DNA from: Bryobacter sp.
Lineage (GTDB): Bacteria > Acidobacteriota > Terriglobia > Bryobacterales > Bryobacteraceae
Assembly (NCBI GenBank): GCA_022843625.1
Contig: JALHNH010000021.1
Span: forward strand, 1 to 64,000
Direction: 5' to 3'
Length of the DNA stretch: 64,000 nucleotides
Positions within the stretch are counted from its first letter, which is position 1. Every line of letters begins with the position of its first letter. The translations under genes and the position numbers were made by a program. This document shows, one piece after another, positions 1-10,849 of the stretch. Below the pieces are notes generated by a model. The model searched no databases and was not told where the DNA came from. It saw only the letters and a program-made list of their open reading frames with translations.

Positions 1-80
1 GTGATGCGGCGCGAAACTTCTTTCGCGTCAATGTCGAGATCTTCGACCAGCTCCGATAGCCATTGGTAGGAGAACTTCAA
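1..80 (-). CDS. pheT: Phenylalanyl-tRNA synthetase beta subunit, N-terminus only (runs off the window)
   Basis: Only the first 26 codons are present. Reading leftward from a TTG codon at 78-80 the peptide begins MKFSYQWLSELVEDLD, which resembles the start of bacterial PheT. A GGAG ribosome binding site lies six bases before the TTG, and the pheS stop lies only nine bases upstream, so the two subunits of the alpha2-beta2 enzyme are almost certainly cotranscribed. The use of TTG is inferred from the lack of a nearby ATG or GTG and from the good spacing. Confidence 0.8.
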   Translation of the reverse strand, partial: MKFSYQWLSELVEDLDIDAKEVSRRI

Positions 81-89
81 TGGGGGCTC

Positions 90-1109
90 CTAAAACTGTT
101 TCAAGAAACGCAGGTCGCCCGATTGCAACCAGCGGATGTCATCAATCAAATAGCGCATCATTACCAGACGCGTCAGGCCAAGCCCAAAGGCAAAGCCGCC
201 ATACTCGTCGGGATTGATTCCGCCCGAGCGCAGCACATTCGGGTGTACCAGGCCGCAGGGCAATAATTCCACCCAGCCGGAATGCTTACAAACCGGGCAG
301 CCCTCGCCGCCACACACCATGCACTGGATGTCGAGCTCAAAGCCTGGTTCTACGAAGGGAAAGAAGCCCGGGCGCAGCCGCACCGTCACATCGCGTTTAA
401 AGATGCCGCTTAACAGCGTCTTCATGAAGTACAGCAAGTTGGCGATCGATACATCGCGATCCACCATCATGCCTTCCAGTTGATAAAAAGTGTGCTCGTG
501 TGACGGGTCTACTTCTTCATTGCGAAAAACTCGGCCCGGCGCAATCATACGCAATGGCGGGCCCAGCCGCTGCATGCCGCGAATCTGAACGGGTGAAGTA
601 TGCGTGCGCAAAAGATGCCCACCCTCCAGCCAGAACGTGTCCTGCATGTCGCGCGCCGGATGGTCCGGAGGAATGTTCAGCGCATCAAAGTTATAAAATT
701 CGGTTTCGACCTCAGGGCCGTCCAAAATCGTAAAGCCCATTGAAAAGAACAAAGATTCGATTTCGTTTTGAATTTGCGTCAGCGGATGCAGGCTGCCCGG
801 CACGATACCCTGGGGCGGAATCGTCAGATCCAGCCACTCCCCGGCTAGACGCGCATCAAGTGCCGCAGTCTCAAACGCAGTCTTCTTCAGATCAAAAGCA
901 GCTTCAAGTGAAGTTTTTGCCCCGTTCAACGCCTTGCCTGCCGCTACACGCTCTTCAGCGCTTAGCTTGCCCATGCGTTTGCCAAACTCAGCCAGGCTGC
1001 CCTTGCGGCCCAGCACCTCAACACGCACCGCTTCCATCTCGTCCAGATTCACGGCTGCATGGATGCGCGCCAGTGCTCCTTCAGCCAGAGCTTCGACTTC
1101 GGCAATCAT
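90..1109 (-). CDS. pheS: Phenylalanyl-tRNA synthetase alpha subunit
   Basis: This class II aminoacyl-tRNA synthetase subunit charges tRNA-Phe with phenylalanine in the cytoplasm, as an alpha2-beta2 tetramer with PheT. The 339-residue product has the N-terminal coiled coil, then class II motif 2 (GRVFRNEEVDPSHEHTFYQ), the substrate pocket stretch PGFFPFVEPGFELD, a four-cysteine insert (CMVCGGEGCPVC) and the motif 3 region GLGLTRLVMMRY. Length is normal. Its ATG overlaps the stop of the upstream unknown gene by four bases, and pheT follows within nine bases, so it is the middle gene of a three-gene operon. Confidence 0.97.
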   Translation of the reverse strand: MIAEVEALAEGALARIHAAVNLDEMEAVRVEVLGRKGSLAEFGKRMGKLSAEERVAAGKALNGAKTSLEAAFDLKKTAFETAALDARLAGEWLDLTIPPQGIVPGSLHPLTQIQNEIESLFFSMGFTILDGPEVETEFYNFDALNIPPDHPARDMQDTFWLEGGHLLRTHTSPVQIRGMQRLGPPLRMIAPGRVFRNEEVDPSHEHTFYQLEGMMVDRDVSIANLLYFMKTLLSGIFKRDVTVRLRPGFFPFVEPGFELDIQCMVCGGEGCPVCKHSGWVELLPCGLVHPNVLRSGGINPDEYGGFAFGLGLTRLVMMRYLIDDIRWLQSGDLRFLKQF

Positions 1110-1567
1110 AACGCGGGCTGAAACACCGGGGAATTCTCATCCATCTCGTGGGCCAGGTGATTGATATAGAAAATCACCAGCGCCGGTGGATGCACCGTCT
1201 TGAACTGATCAAAAGCCTTTTGCTGCCAGCCTTCCGGCAAAAAAGCCTTCGGATCCGTATCTTTGGCAAAGAAGCCATCTTCGTGCGGGATCTCAAAGAA
1301 GTTGAGCACGTCGATGATCAGCTTCATCTGGGAAATCAGGACGGCTTGCGAAAGTTCCAGTGCAAGATCTTCCTCGCCACCCTTGATCCTTTCCCACAAG
1401 CGGCCGCTAGCGGTGCGCAAGCCTTCGGTATTCAGTTTTGCAAGGTGACAACGGGTCTTTACGCGATCATAAATCTGATACGTACGAAGCGTGCCGATGG
1501 ATATGCCGCGTAGCTGAGACCGGAAAGAATCCTCTCCCAGGGCGACGAAAAGCTCATGTAACTTCAT
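1106..1567 (-). CDS. Conserved hypothetical protein, first gene of the pheST operon
   Basis: A 153-residue soluble, mostly helical protein with no signal peptide or membrane segment. I do not recognise a family. The N-terminus (MKLHELFVALGEDSF) and a mid-protein helix rich in Leu/Glu are followed by an acidic C-terminus ending HLAHEMDENSPVF. It overlaps pheS by four bases (ATGA), which implies translational coupling to phenylalanyl-tRNA synthetase. It is divergent from purA with only 57 bases between them. A role linked to translation or growth control is possible, but this rests on position alone. Confidence 0.75.
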   Translation of the reverse strand: MKLHELFVALGEDSFRSQLRGISIGTLRTYQIYDRVKTRCHLAKLNTEGLRTASGRLWERIKGGEEDLALELSQAVLISQMKLIIDVLNFFEIPHEDGFFAKDTDPKAFLPEGWQQKAFDQFKTVHPPALVIFYINHLAHEMDENSPVFQPAL

Positions 1568-1600
1568 TTGAAGTGATTAAACCTCCAGTGTACGCGATAG

Positions 1601-4051
<2,451 letters not shown>

Positions 4052-4109
4052 GTCCTGTTATTGTTACGCAATTTACACTGCGCCTCAGACACGCTATCCT
4101 TCCAGTGGC

Positions 4110-4649
4110 ATGCCAATTGAAGCAGTCTCCGTAGTACTGCGCCGGCTGATCCAAAACCCCTGGCACGAACTCGTTCTCCGCTGGAATTGGAAGTCGGCCG
4201 TTACCAGCGCACTCATTCGCGCTGCGATCTACTTTACGGTAAACCTGTCTTCAGGCCGTGAGGCTGCCATCGGTGCCATGCAGGCCGAATTCATCTGGCG
4301 ATTTATTGTTGCCGGCTTCCTCGGCAGCGTCATTCAAAGCCTCAGAAAAGCACAGCCCGTCTGGCAGGCCACGCTGACTACCTCAGTCGCGCTCCCGGCC
4401 CTCAATCACCTGATCGAATTCACCGTCCATACCCTCCGCGGCACCCCGCACCTCAAGACCAGCTTCACCGTCAGCGTTCTATTCACAATCGTTGCCATGC
4501 TATTCAATACCTACGCCATGCGGCGCGGCGCAATGATCATCGGCAAAGACGGCCGCCCGCTCTGGCGAGACCTGCTCGATATGCCCCGCCTCGTTGTTGG
4601 ATTTGTTCTGTGGGTACTACGGATTCAGCGCTCACCCCAAAGCTTGTGA
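4110..4649 (+). CDS. Hypothetical inner-membrane protein
   Basis: A 179-residue protein of unknown family. Hydrophobic stretches occur near residues 35-50, 62-78, 95-115 and 118-135 and again near the C-terminus (RLVVGFVLWVLRI), so it is probably a polytopic membrane protein. The ATG at 4110 (MPIEAVSVVL) was preferred over an upstream one at 4050, which would overlap the divergent symporter start and add an unlikely Cys/Tyr-rich leader. No convincing ribosome binding site is visible. Its end overlaps the convergent gene that follows. Confidence 0.6.
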   Translation: MPIEAVSVVLRRLIQNPWHELVLRWNWKSAVTSALIRAAIYFTVNLSSGREAAIGAMQAEFIWRFIVAGFLGSVIQSLRKAQPVWQATLTTSVALPALNHLIEFTVHTLRGTPHLKTSFTVSVLFTIVAMLFNTYAMRRGAMIIGKDGRPLWRDLLDMPRLVVGFVLWVLRIQRSPQSL

Positions 4650-6118
4650 TAACGGCCCATCCAGTAGGGCAGAATAAAGGTCGTCCCGTCATCTTCGCCT
4701 CGTCCACCATTTCCCCCATCCAGGACAAACGGATTGCCATTCCACTTCATCACGGCACGCTCATCGGGCTGCAAAAACACAGTGGTCTCGCGCTTTCCAA
4801 ACCGCTCAGGCCTCTTTGATAGCGGCAAATCCCTACGCCAGCTGTTCTCCACCGTCCACTTCCTCATATCCAGCGGCAATCGCTGCAAGGTCTCGATCGA
4901 AGCCCGCCGCAACTCCAGGTTTTCGCCCCGGCCGATTTCATAAATCGCATTCCAAAGCGGATTCCGCTCCGGGCGCATGTTCTCAAACCAGTCGTCGAGC
5001 GCCTTCAGAACTCCCTTGCGATACACCGGATTCTTCTCATAGACCAGCAACGGATAAAAGCTCAACATCGCCAGTTCCTCATCGCTGTAATTGAGTTCCT
5101 CACGCAACTCCTTGAGTTGCCCGGCGATCTTCAAGTAGCCCATCTCTTCAATCACCTTCTTCAACTCCGCATCATAACGGGCATCCCCGGTTACATGTTG
5201 CGAGGTCCGCAAGAAACTGATCAGCTCCAGGGCATTCAAGGGAGCGTCTCCCCGGCCATCGACAGAAGCAAAATACTCAGGCGTCCATTTACCCCAGCGC
5301 GTCGGTTTGCCTGTCTTTGGGTCAATCAGGTAGTACTTGTTCTTCAGAATGTAGTCGATCATCCGCCGGCAGGTGGCTTTTACGTCCTGCCGCAACTCTC
5401 CCTCCGGCAGCAAGTCCCAAGCCATTCCAAACAGCAGAAAATGGCCCACGATCTCATCTGAACTCGTATCCGACTTGAACTCGTACTTGCGATCTTCAGT
5501 CCAGTACCAGAATCCATCTTTGGGCTTTTCTTCGGTTGGATCAATGTAGGACCGCGCCGGATAACCCGGTGTCCCTGTAACTTTCTCCAGAAACAAAACT
5601 GCCCGCGTCGCCTTCTCGGCCCGGGCCAATGCATCGGGGCTCTTGCTCACCTTGTACTCAAACAGCTTTCCCACCGCATACATTGCCGTCCACAAGCCAT
5701 CGTTATCGTCGGAAACCCGCTTGCCGTCCCGCATGTCTGCAACAAATCCATGCCGGTCATGCCGGGCCGCAATCGCCTCATAGTGCTTCGCTTTGTCGGA
5801 AAGGCGAATGCTCTCAAACCAGATCTCACTTGTCCCGCAAGAGGTATGCACCCGCACCCGCCCTTTTTCTGGCTCAGAAAATCCACTTACTTGATCACAC
5901 GGCAAGAAGCGTTTGCTATGAAAAAGCCGCTGATCGCGTAAGGCTCCTCGCTCTGCAATGGTCCACATGGAACCATCGCTAGCTCTCAAAGTGGTCTCTC
6001 CACCAGAGTCGGCCTGCTGATCGAGAAATTGCTTTACATAAACCTGAGGGAAGACCGGAACCCATATGGGGGCTCCAAACAATACACCTCCGGCCAGGAG
6101 AAGGATAATTCTTAACAT
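4625..6118 (-). CDS. Secreted hypothetical protein, probably an alpha-helical toroid
   Basis: About 497 residues beginning MLRIILLLAGGVLFGAPIW, a clear signal peptide. An upstream in-frame ATG at 6145 is also possible. After a beta-rich start with two cysteines (PCDQ... TSCGTSE) the protein is dominated by helices containing many Trp, Tyr and Asp residues (DNDGLWTAMYAVGKLF, DEIVGHFLLFGMAWDLL, NPLWNAIYEIGRG), a pattern typical of alpha/alpha-toroid glycan-active enzymes. I cannot assign a catalytic family and see no diagnostic active site. It is probably periplasmic or secreted. Confidence 0.7.
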   Translation of the reverse strand: MLRIILLLAGGVLFGAPIWVPVFPQVYVKQFLDQQADSGGETTLRASDGSMWTIAERGALRDQRLFHSKRFLPCDQVSGFSEPEKGRVRVHTSCGTSEIWFESIRLSDKAKHYEAIAARHDRHGFVADMRDGKRVSDDNDGLWTAMYAVGKLFEYKVSKSPDALARAEKATRAVLFLEKVTGTPGYPARSYIDPTEEKPKDGFWYWTEDRKYEFKSDTSSDEIVGHFLLFGMAWDLLPEGELRQDVKATCRRMIDYILKNKYYLIDPKTGKPTRWGKWTPEYFASVDGRGDAPLNALELISFLRTSQHVTGDARYDAELKKVIEEMGYLKIAGQLKELREELNYSDEELAMLSFYPLLVYEKNPVYRKGVLKALDDWFENMRPERNPLWNAIYEIGRGENLELRRASIETLQRLPLDMRKWTVENSWRRDLPLSKRPERFGKRETTVFLQPDERAVMKWNGNPFVLDGGNGGRGEDDGTTFILPYWMGRYHKLWGER

Positions 6119-6275
6119 ATTGCTAAAGATACAGGAAATGCTCATTCTCTGCCGATAAGCTCCACATGAGGCGTTACAGCCACTTGCGTCTGGGCCAAAG
6201 AAAGCAAACAATAGGATAATGCTCCTAGTCGAGTTCTATGCGTAACAGTAGCCCTATAGGAAAGAAAGATCTGGA

Positions 6276-7241
6276 ATGAAGGTTCTTATTGCCGATGACA
6301 GTATTGTCAGTCGGCACATGCTGGAAGCCACGGTTAAAAAATGGGGTTACGAGCCAGTTGTAGCTTGTGACGGTAAAGAGGCGTGGGAAATCCTTCAAAA
6401 GGAAGGCTCACCTCAACTTGCCATCCTCGACTGGGTAATGCCGCAACTGACTGGGCCAGAAGTGTGCCGTCTTACTCGCCAGCAGCAAAAAGATACCTAC
6501 ACCTACATGTTGCTGCTCACCAGCAAGAATCAACGTGAAGACCTGATCGAGGGCATGGAAGCAGGGGCCGATGATTATGTCACTAAACCTTTCAACCATC
6601 ACGAGCTCCAAGTACGTCTCCGCGCTGGTCGCCGCATTGTCGACCTGCAATCTGAACTTCTCGTCACTCAGGCTGCCCTTAGGCAGCAAGCAACCCACGA
6701 TGCTCTCACCAAGGTTTATAATCGCAGCTCAATCTTCGAGGTGCTGGATCGAGAGCTGATCCGCGCCGAACGCGAAGGTCTCCCCGTCGGTTTAGCCCTG
6801 CTGGATATTGACTACTTCAAGACCGTCAATGATACCTACGGCCATATCGCAGGCGACGCTGTATTGAGGGAAGCTGCTCGCAGAATCAAAACCGCTATTC
6901 GTTCCTATGATTCACTCGGTCGTTATGGCGGCGAAGAGTTCCTGATCATTCTCCCGGGGTGTGATGAGGCTTGTACCCGCAGCCAGTCCGACCGCATCCG
7001 TCGTAATTTGGCAATCGAACCCATGCCCATCCATGAGTCCAGCCACTCAGATGTTTCCCTTGCGCTTACAGCCAGTTTCGGTAGTACCACTGCTCTCCCG
7101 GGTCACCGCATCTCTGCTGAAACACTTTTGCGGATTGCCGACGAGAGTCTCTATGAAGCCAAACGTTCCGGTCGTAACCGTGTGGTCTTCCGTTCGATCC
7201 TTGGCGAAACAGAGCCGCTTCTTGCGGCCTCAGCTTCCTAA
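6276..7241 (+). CDS. Response regulator with GGDEF diguanylate cyclase output
   Basis: A 321-residue PleD/WspR-like protein. The receiver domain (residues about 1-120) has the acidic pocket ADDS, the phospho-acceptor Asp at about residue 52 (LDWVMP) and the conserved Lys (VTKPF). The GGDEF domain carries the active-site motif GGEEF and, five residues before it, RSYD, which fits the RxxD inhibitory site. It should therefore make cyclic di-GMP when phosphorylated, with product feedback. No cognate kinase is adjacent. The window also contains an HD-GYP protein (61484-63154) of the opposite activity. A GGAAAG stretch precedes the ATG. Confidence 0.95.
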   Translation: MKVLIADDSIVSRHMLEATVKKWGYEPVVACDGKEAWEILQKEGSPQLAILDWVMPQLTGPEVCRLTRQQQKDTYTYMLLLTSKNQREDLIEGMEAGADDYVTKPFNHHELQVRLRAGRRIVDLQSELLVTQAALRQQATHDALTKVYNRSSIFEVLDRELIRAEREGLPVGLALLDIDYFKTVNDTYGHIAGDAVLREAARRIKTAIRSYDSLGRYGGEEFLIILPGCDEACTRSQSDRIRRNLAIEPMPIHESSHSDVSLALTASFGSTTALPGHRISAETLLRIADESLYEAKRSGRNRVVFRSILGETEPLLAASAS

Positions 7242-8737
7242 TTCCCCAACTGCGCAACGCTGAAATGGCTCAACGTATCCGTGTACTGCGCCACGCCCCG
7301 GAATAGCGCTTCTGCAATCTTCTGGCGGTATTCCTGCTTCTTCAGCATCGCTTCTTCCTTGGGATTACTGAGAAATCCAATCTCAGTGAGCACGCTCGGC
7401 ATTTCCGCCCCAATCAAAACGATCAGTGGGGCCTTCCGCACACCCCGGTCCTTGGTCCTGTTTCCAGCCTTCGTGCTTCCGTTATAAAGGGACTGCTGCA
7501 ACCGCCCAGCAAATTCTCGAGACTCGTCAATCTTGTCCTTGAGCGCAATCTTCTTGATCAGGCTACCCAGGTCGGCAACACTTCGCTCGCTGGATGCGTT
7601 CTCACGAGCTGCTACTTCAAGTGCCTCGGGCGACGATGTGAAATTCAGGTAATAGGTTTCTACACCCGTTGCAGTTCTCAATTGCGATGAGTTCACGTGG
7701 ATCGAGATAAACAAGTCCGCATGATGCTGGTTGGCAATTTCGGTGCGCTGTTCTGGGGATACATACACGTCCTCGTTGCGAGTCAAAAACACTTCACTGC
7801 CCAAATTGGTTTCAAGTAACACTGCCAGCCGTTTGGCCACATCGAGAGTCACGTCTTTTTCAACAAGCCCCGTCGCCCCTGTCGAACCGGGGTCATGGCC
7901 CCCATGGCCAGGGTCAATCACCACTTTGCCAATCTTGAGCCCAAGCACTCGGGTCAGGGATTGCCGTCCTGTCCCAGTCCGGCTTGCTGCCACTGCCTTC
8001 GTTTGCGATTGGACCGCCTGCTTGCTGACAGTGCTGGCTGGCGGTGGCAACTTCAACGTTCCCCCGGCAAAGCCAGAGCTCCGGTAGGGCATCTGCGAAG
8101 TGTCTGCCTTAGGCAGCTTGATAGTGCTCAGCAGTACAGGAGGTTCAGTCATCACGAAACTCGATTTGAATGTCGACCTTCGCCCGGGCAACTCAACCAA
8201 CACTTTGCGCGGTGCCAGCTTTTCGGGAGCAGTTGCCGAAACGCCTGGCGCTGCCGTAAGCAAGGGGTTCTTCAACTTCGAATCTGCCTTGAGCGCACGC
8301 AACTCGACCACCAGCCGATTCGGATCCTTCAGCAAAGCTGTCCGATATTCCACCTCAGGCACCTGAAGGTCAAACACCAGGCGCGTCACGCCCTTCTGGT
8401 TCTCAGCCACACGCACTTGCCTCAAGAGGTTGCCAGAGCCCAAAATTGTCTGCAGCGCCCCCCTAGGACCCTTTTCTGTTCGCCCAACCAACTGTGGCAC
8501 CATCTCGAAAAAATCGACAAATATACGGGCCGGGTTCTCAATCCGGTCTGCCTTGATATCGATCAATCCGTTTGCAAACACTGTCACTTTTGTGACTGGG
8601 CCCTGATTCTCGATTCGTACATCCGTCATTGAGCCCCACTTCGGCTTATCCTGCGCACTCATCGCGAAACACATCACTAGCAACAGGCCAATTCTCAGGC
8701 TTTCGCTCACGCGCAATGTGTTCGGGGACTTTTTCAT
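7238..8737 (-). CDS. N-acetylmuramoyl-L-alanine amidase with AMIN domain
   Basis: A periplasmic cell-wall hydrolase that cuts the amide bond between MurNAc and the stem peptide during cell separation. The 499-residue product has a signal peptide (SLRIGLLLVMCFAMSAQ), an AMIN-type beta domain (about residues 40-150), a Pro/Lys/Ser-rich linker, and an Amidase_3 domain from about residue 265. The zinc ligands are seen in DPGHGGHDPG, GLVEKD and SIHVNSS, and the catalytic Glu in TEIGFLSN. It lies six bases downstream of the lytic transglycosylase gene, forming a two-gene peptidoglycan-remodelling operon. Its end overlaps the convergent GGDEF gene by four bases. Confidence 0.95.
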   Translation of the reverse strand: MKKSPNTLRVSESLRIGLLLVMCFAMSAQDKPKWGSMTDVRIENQGPVTKVTVFANGLIDIKADRIENPARIFVDFFEMVPQLVGRTEKGPRGALQTILGSGNLLRQVRVAENQKGVTRLVFDLQVPEVEYRTALLKDPNRLVVELRALKADSKLKNPLLTAAPGVSATAPEKLAPRKVLVELPGRRSTFKSSFVMTEPPVLLSTIKLPKADTSQMPYRSSGFAGGTLKLPPPASTVSKQAVQSQTKAVAASRTGTGRQSLTRVLGLKIGKVVIDPGHGGHDPGSTGATGLVEKDVTLDVAKRLAVLLETNLGSEVFLTRNEDVYVSPEQRTEIANQHHADLFISIHVNSSQLRTATGVETYYLNFTSSPEALEVAARENASSERSVADLGSLIKKIALKDKIDESREFAGRLQQSLYNGSTKAGNRTKDRGVRKAPLIVLIGAEMPSVLTEIGFLSNPKEEAMLKKQEYRQKIAEALFRGVAQYTDTLSHFSVAQLGN

Positions 8738-8743
8738 GACATC

Positions 8744-9448
8744 CTATGGCATCCCTATATGGATGCGCCCTTGCGAATCCACAACTTGTTGGATCTTCGG
8801 CTGAACCACATCAGCCGGTTTGGCCGCCACAACGGGTGCCTGTAGTCGCTTGGATTCGCCGTAGCGCTTTCCAACCTTGTAGACGTAGTCAATCGTTTCA
8901 GGATAAGGCGGAATCCAGCCGTGTCTTTTCACCGCAGCTTCACCTGCATTGTACGCTGCCAGGACAAGACGGTCATCGTTGAACTTCGATTTCAGATAAC
9001 GCAGGAACTTGACGCCACCCTCGATATTTTGACGAACATCAAAAGCATTGGTCACTCCGAGTTGCCGGGCTGTCGCAGGCATAAGTTGCATCAATCCCAT
9101 CGCGCCCTTGGGCGACAAGGCGTTTGGATTAAAGTTGCTCTCCACCTGCATCACACTGCGCACCAGCAGCGGATCTACCCCGTGCGTTGCAGAACTCGAT
9201 TCCACAATCTCGTCCACTTCCCGGCGAGTCGAGCTCACTACTTTACCCTCAACCGGAGAGCTCGAACTTGTCTCGCGAGCAATCACTTCCATAGCAGGAA
9301 CTTTGCGCGGCAACATTACCTGGGTTCGTACCAGCCGCCCACTTCCGCGATCTACCCGTACTGTCGTACGGACGATCCCTGCATCGGCACACCACAACGG
9401 CAGACCGGCAAGGCAGAAGCACGCTAGGCTAAAACATAAGCGCCTCAT
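8744..9448 (-). CDS. Lytic transglycosylase (SLT domain)
   Basis: A periplasmic enzyme that cleaves the MurNAc-GlcNAc bond. The start at 9448 gives MRRLCFSLACFCLAGLPLWCADA, a signal peptide; a longer reading from 9526 adds a polar leader and is less likely. The SLT fold has the catalytic Glu in VMQVESNFNP, then SPKGAMGLMQLMPATA and LVLAAYNAGEAAV, all diagnostic. A short C-terminal tail (VDSQGRIHIGMP) follows. It is the first gene of an operon with the AMIN-amidase and is divergent from mobA with about 40 bases between starts. Confidence 0.93.
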   Translation of the reverse strand: MRRLCFSLACFCLAGLPLWCADAGIVRTTVRVDRGSGRLVRTQVMLPRKVPAMEVIARETSSSSPVEGKVVSSTRREVDEIVESSSATHGVDPLLVRSVMQVESNFNPNALSPKGAMGLMQLMPATARQLGVTNAFDVRQNIEGGVKFLRYLKSKFNDDRLVLAAYNAGEAAVKRHGWIPPYPETIDYVYKVGKRYGESKRLQAPVVAAKPADVVQPKIQQVVDSQGRIHIGMP

Positions 9449-9489
9449 CTTGTTCAACCCAATTGTATCTGAAAACTCTTTTTGAATCA

Positions 9490-10107
9490 ATGAATTATGC
9501 TCCACAGTCTGCCGTCCCTTCGCCAATCGGTGCCTTCCTGCTCGCTGGCGGTGCCAGTTCCCGCATGGGTCGCGACAAAGCGCTGATTCCCTTTAGGGGG
9601 AACCCCTTACTAGTACATTTAGCCGAAATACTGAAATCCGTCTCAGTCGATTTCCACGTCATCGCCCCACCGCAACGGTACGAATCCTTCGGGTACCCAA
9701 TCCTGCCCGATCTTCGCGAGAACTGCGGCCCGATGGCCGCCATTGAAACCGCTTTGTCCCATTCACCGCACCCCTGGAACTTCATCGTCGCCTGCGACAT
9801 GCCGCTTCTCACTTCAGACTGGCTCATGACTCTGAGCAACGCGGCATTCGATTCAACGCAAACAGACTGCGTCTTGAGTGCACCCGCTCCCGATTCACCC
9901 AATCCGCTTGCCGCAATCTGGAACCAAACTGCGCTCCCAACGGTGCGCAACTCCCTCGACGAAGGCAATTTCCGGGTTCGCAGCCTTCTTTCTTCGCTCA
10001 AAACCAAAATTCTCATTCCACCAGACCTGCAAATCTTGGCAAACTGGAATCGTCCCGAAGATATTTCGGGCACACTTGGCGAAGGAAAGGTAAACAGTGG
10101 CTGTTGA
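9490..10107 (+). CDS. mobA: Molybdenum cofactor guanylyltransferase
   Basis: MobA transfers GMP from GTP to molybdopterin to make the MGD cofactor of DMSO-reductase-type enzymes. The 205-residue product has the nucleotidyltransferase signature LLAGGASSRMGRDKAL, the metal-binding CDMPLL motif and the SAPAPDSPNPLAA substrate loop. Length is typical. The start MNYAPQS at 9490 is chosen over an upstream ATG at 9463, which would reach further into the divergent leader; neither has a strong ribosome binding site. No other molybdenum genes are in the window. Its last 11 bases overlap the next gene. Confidence 0.9.
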   Translation: MNYAPQSAVPSPIGAFLLAGGASSRMGRDKALIPFRGNPLLVHLAEILKSVSVDFHVIAPPQRYESFGYPILPDLRENCGPMAAIETALSHSPHPWNFIVACDMPLLTSDWLMTLSNAAFDSTQTDCVLSAPAPDSPNPLAAIWNQTALPTVRNSLDEGNFRVRSLLSSLKTKILIPPDLQILANWNRPEDISGTLGEGKVNSGC

Positions 10108-10849
10108 AGGTTTTCCCTATTACATAGAATTCCGGCACGTGTATAAGACGTTCGACAGGCCCATTTTAGTCGATACGAATTTTTTTGTTCCTGCAGGAGA
10201 AACGGTTGCCGTCATCGGACGCAGCGGCGTAGGCAAGTCTGTTTGTCTTGGCCACATCATGGGCTTCCTCAAACCCGACGACGGCCGTGTCATCGTTGGC
10301 AATCGCGATATCACTTTTTTTGACGAAGCCGAACTTCGCAAAATCCGCAAAAAAGTGACCATGGTATTCCAATCCGGCGCACTCTTTGATTCCCTCACCG
10401 TCGGCGAGAACATCCTCTTTTCGCTAGAACTCCGTGACGACTACGACGAAAAGAACAAAGAGGATGTCGTCGATGGTCTTCTCGATCTTGTCGACCTTCT
10501 CCCCTACCGCGATTCCTATCCGGCCGATCTTTCTACGGGCCATCGACGTGCCGTTGCGATCGCTCGTGCTCTAGCCGCCCAACCCGAATGTGTTCTCTAC
10601 GACGAACCTACCACCATGGTCGATCCAATCATGGCCAACCACCTCGGAAACCTCATGCTGCGTCTTAAGATGCAACTCCATCTCACAAGCGTCGTCGTCA
10701 CGCACGACCTGGAACTCATGCGGAAAGTTGCTGACCGGGTGGTCTTCTTAAGCGAAGGGAATGTCGCTTACTTCGGCCCCGTTGAAGGGCTCGAAGACTG
10801 TGACCATGAACAAATCCAGGAATTTCTAAAGCTTGACCGGATCAGTTAG
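10097..10849 (+). CDS. MlaF-like ABC transporter ATP-binding protein without a partner permease
   Basis: A 250-residue cytoplasmic ATPase of the MlaF/Ttg2A group. It starts at a GTG preceded by GAAGGAAAGG. Walker A (GRSGVGKSV), the Q-loop (MVFQSGALFDSLTVGENI, typical of MlaF), Walker B (CVLYDEPTTMVDP) and the H-loop (VVTHD) are intact. The ABC signature reads LSTGHRRAVAIARAL instead of LSGGM/Q. No MlaE or MlaD gene is adjacent; the only ones in the window lie at 34.6-37.6 kb next to their own MlaF. It may serve a permease elsewhere or have a changed activity. It is translationally overlapped with mobA. Confidence 0.88.
   Translation: MAVEGFPYYIEFRHVYKTFDRPILVDTNFFVPAGETVAVIGRSGVGKSVCLGHIMGFLKPDDGRVIVGNRDITFFDEAELRKIRKKVTMVFQSGALFDSLTVGENILFSLELRDDYDEKNKEDVVDGLLDLVDLLPYRDSYPADLSTGHRRAVAIARALAAQPECVLYDEPTTMVDPIMANHLGNLMLRLKMQLHLTSVVVTHDLELMRKVADRVVFLSEGNVAYFGPVEGLEDCDHEQIQEFLKLDRIS

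Noticed and set aside
7895..8632. Long open frame on the plus strand opposite the amidase gene
   Set aside because: The composition is Arg/His/Gln/Cys-rich without family features, and it is fully covered by the clear AMIN-amidase gene on the minus strand.
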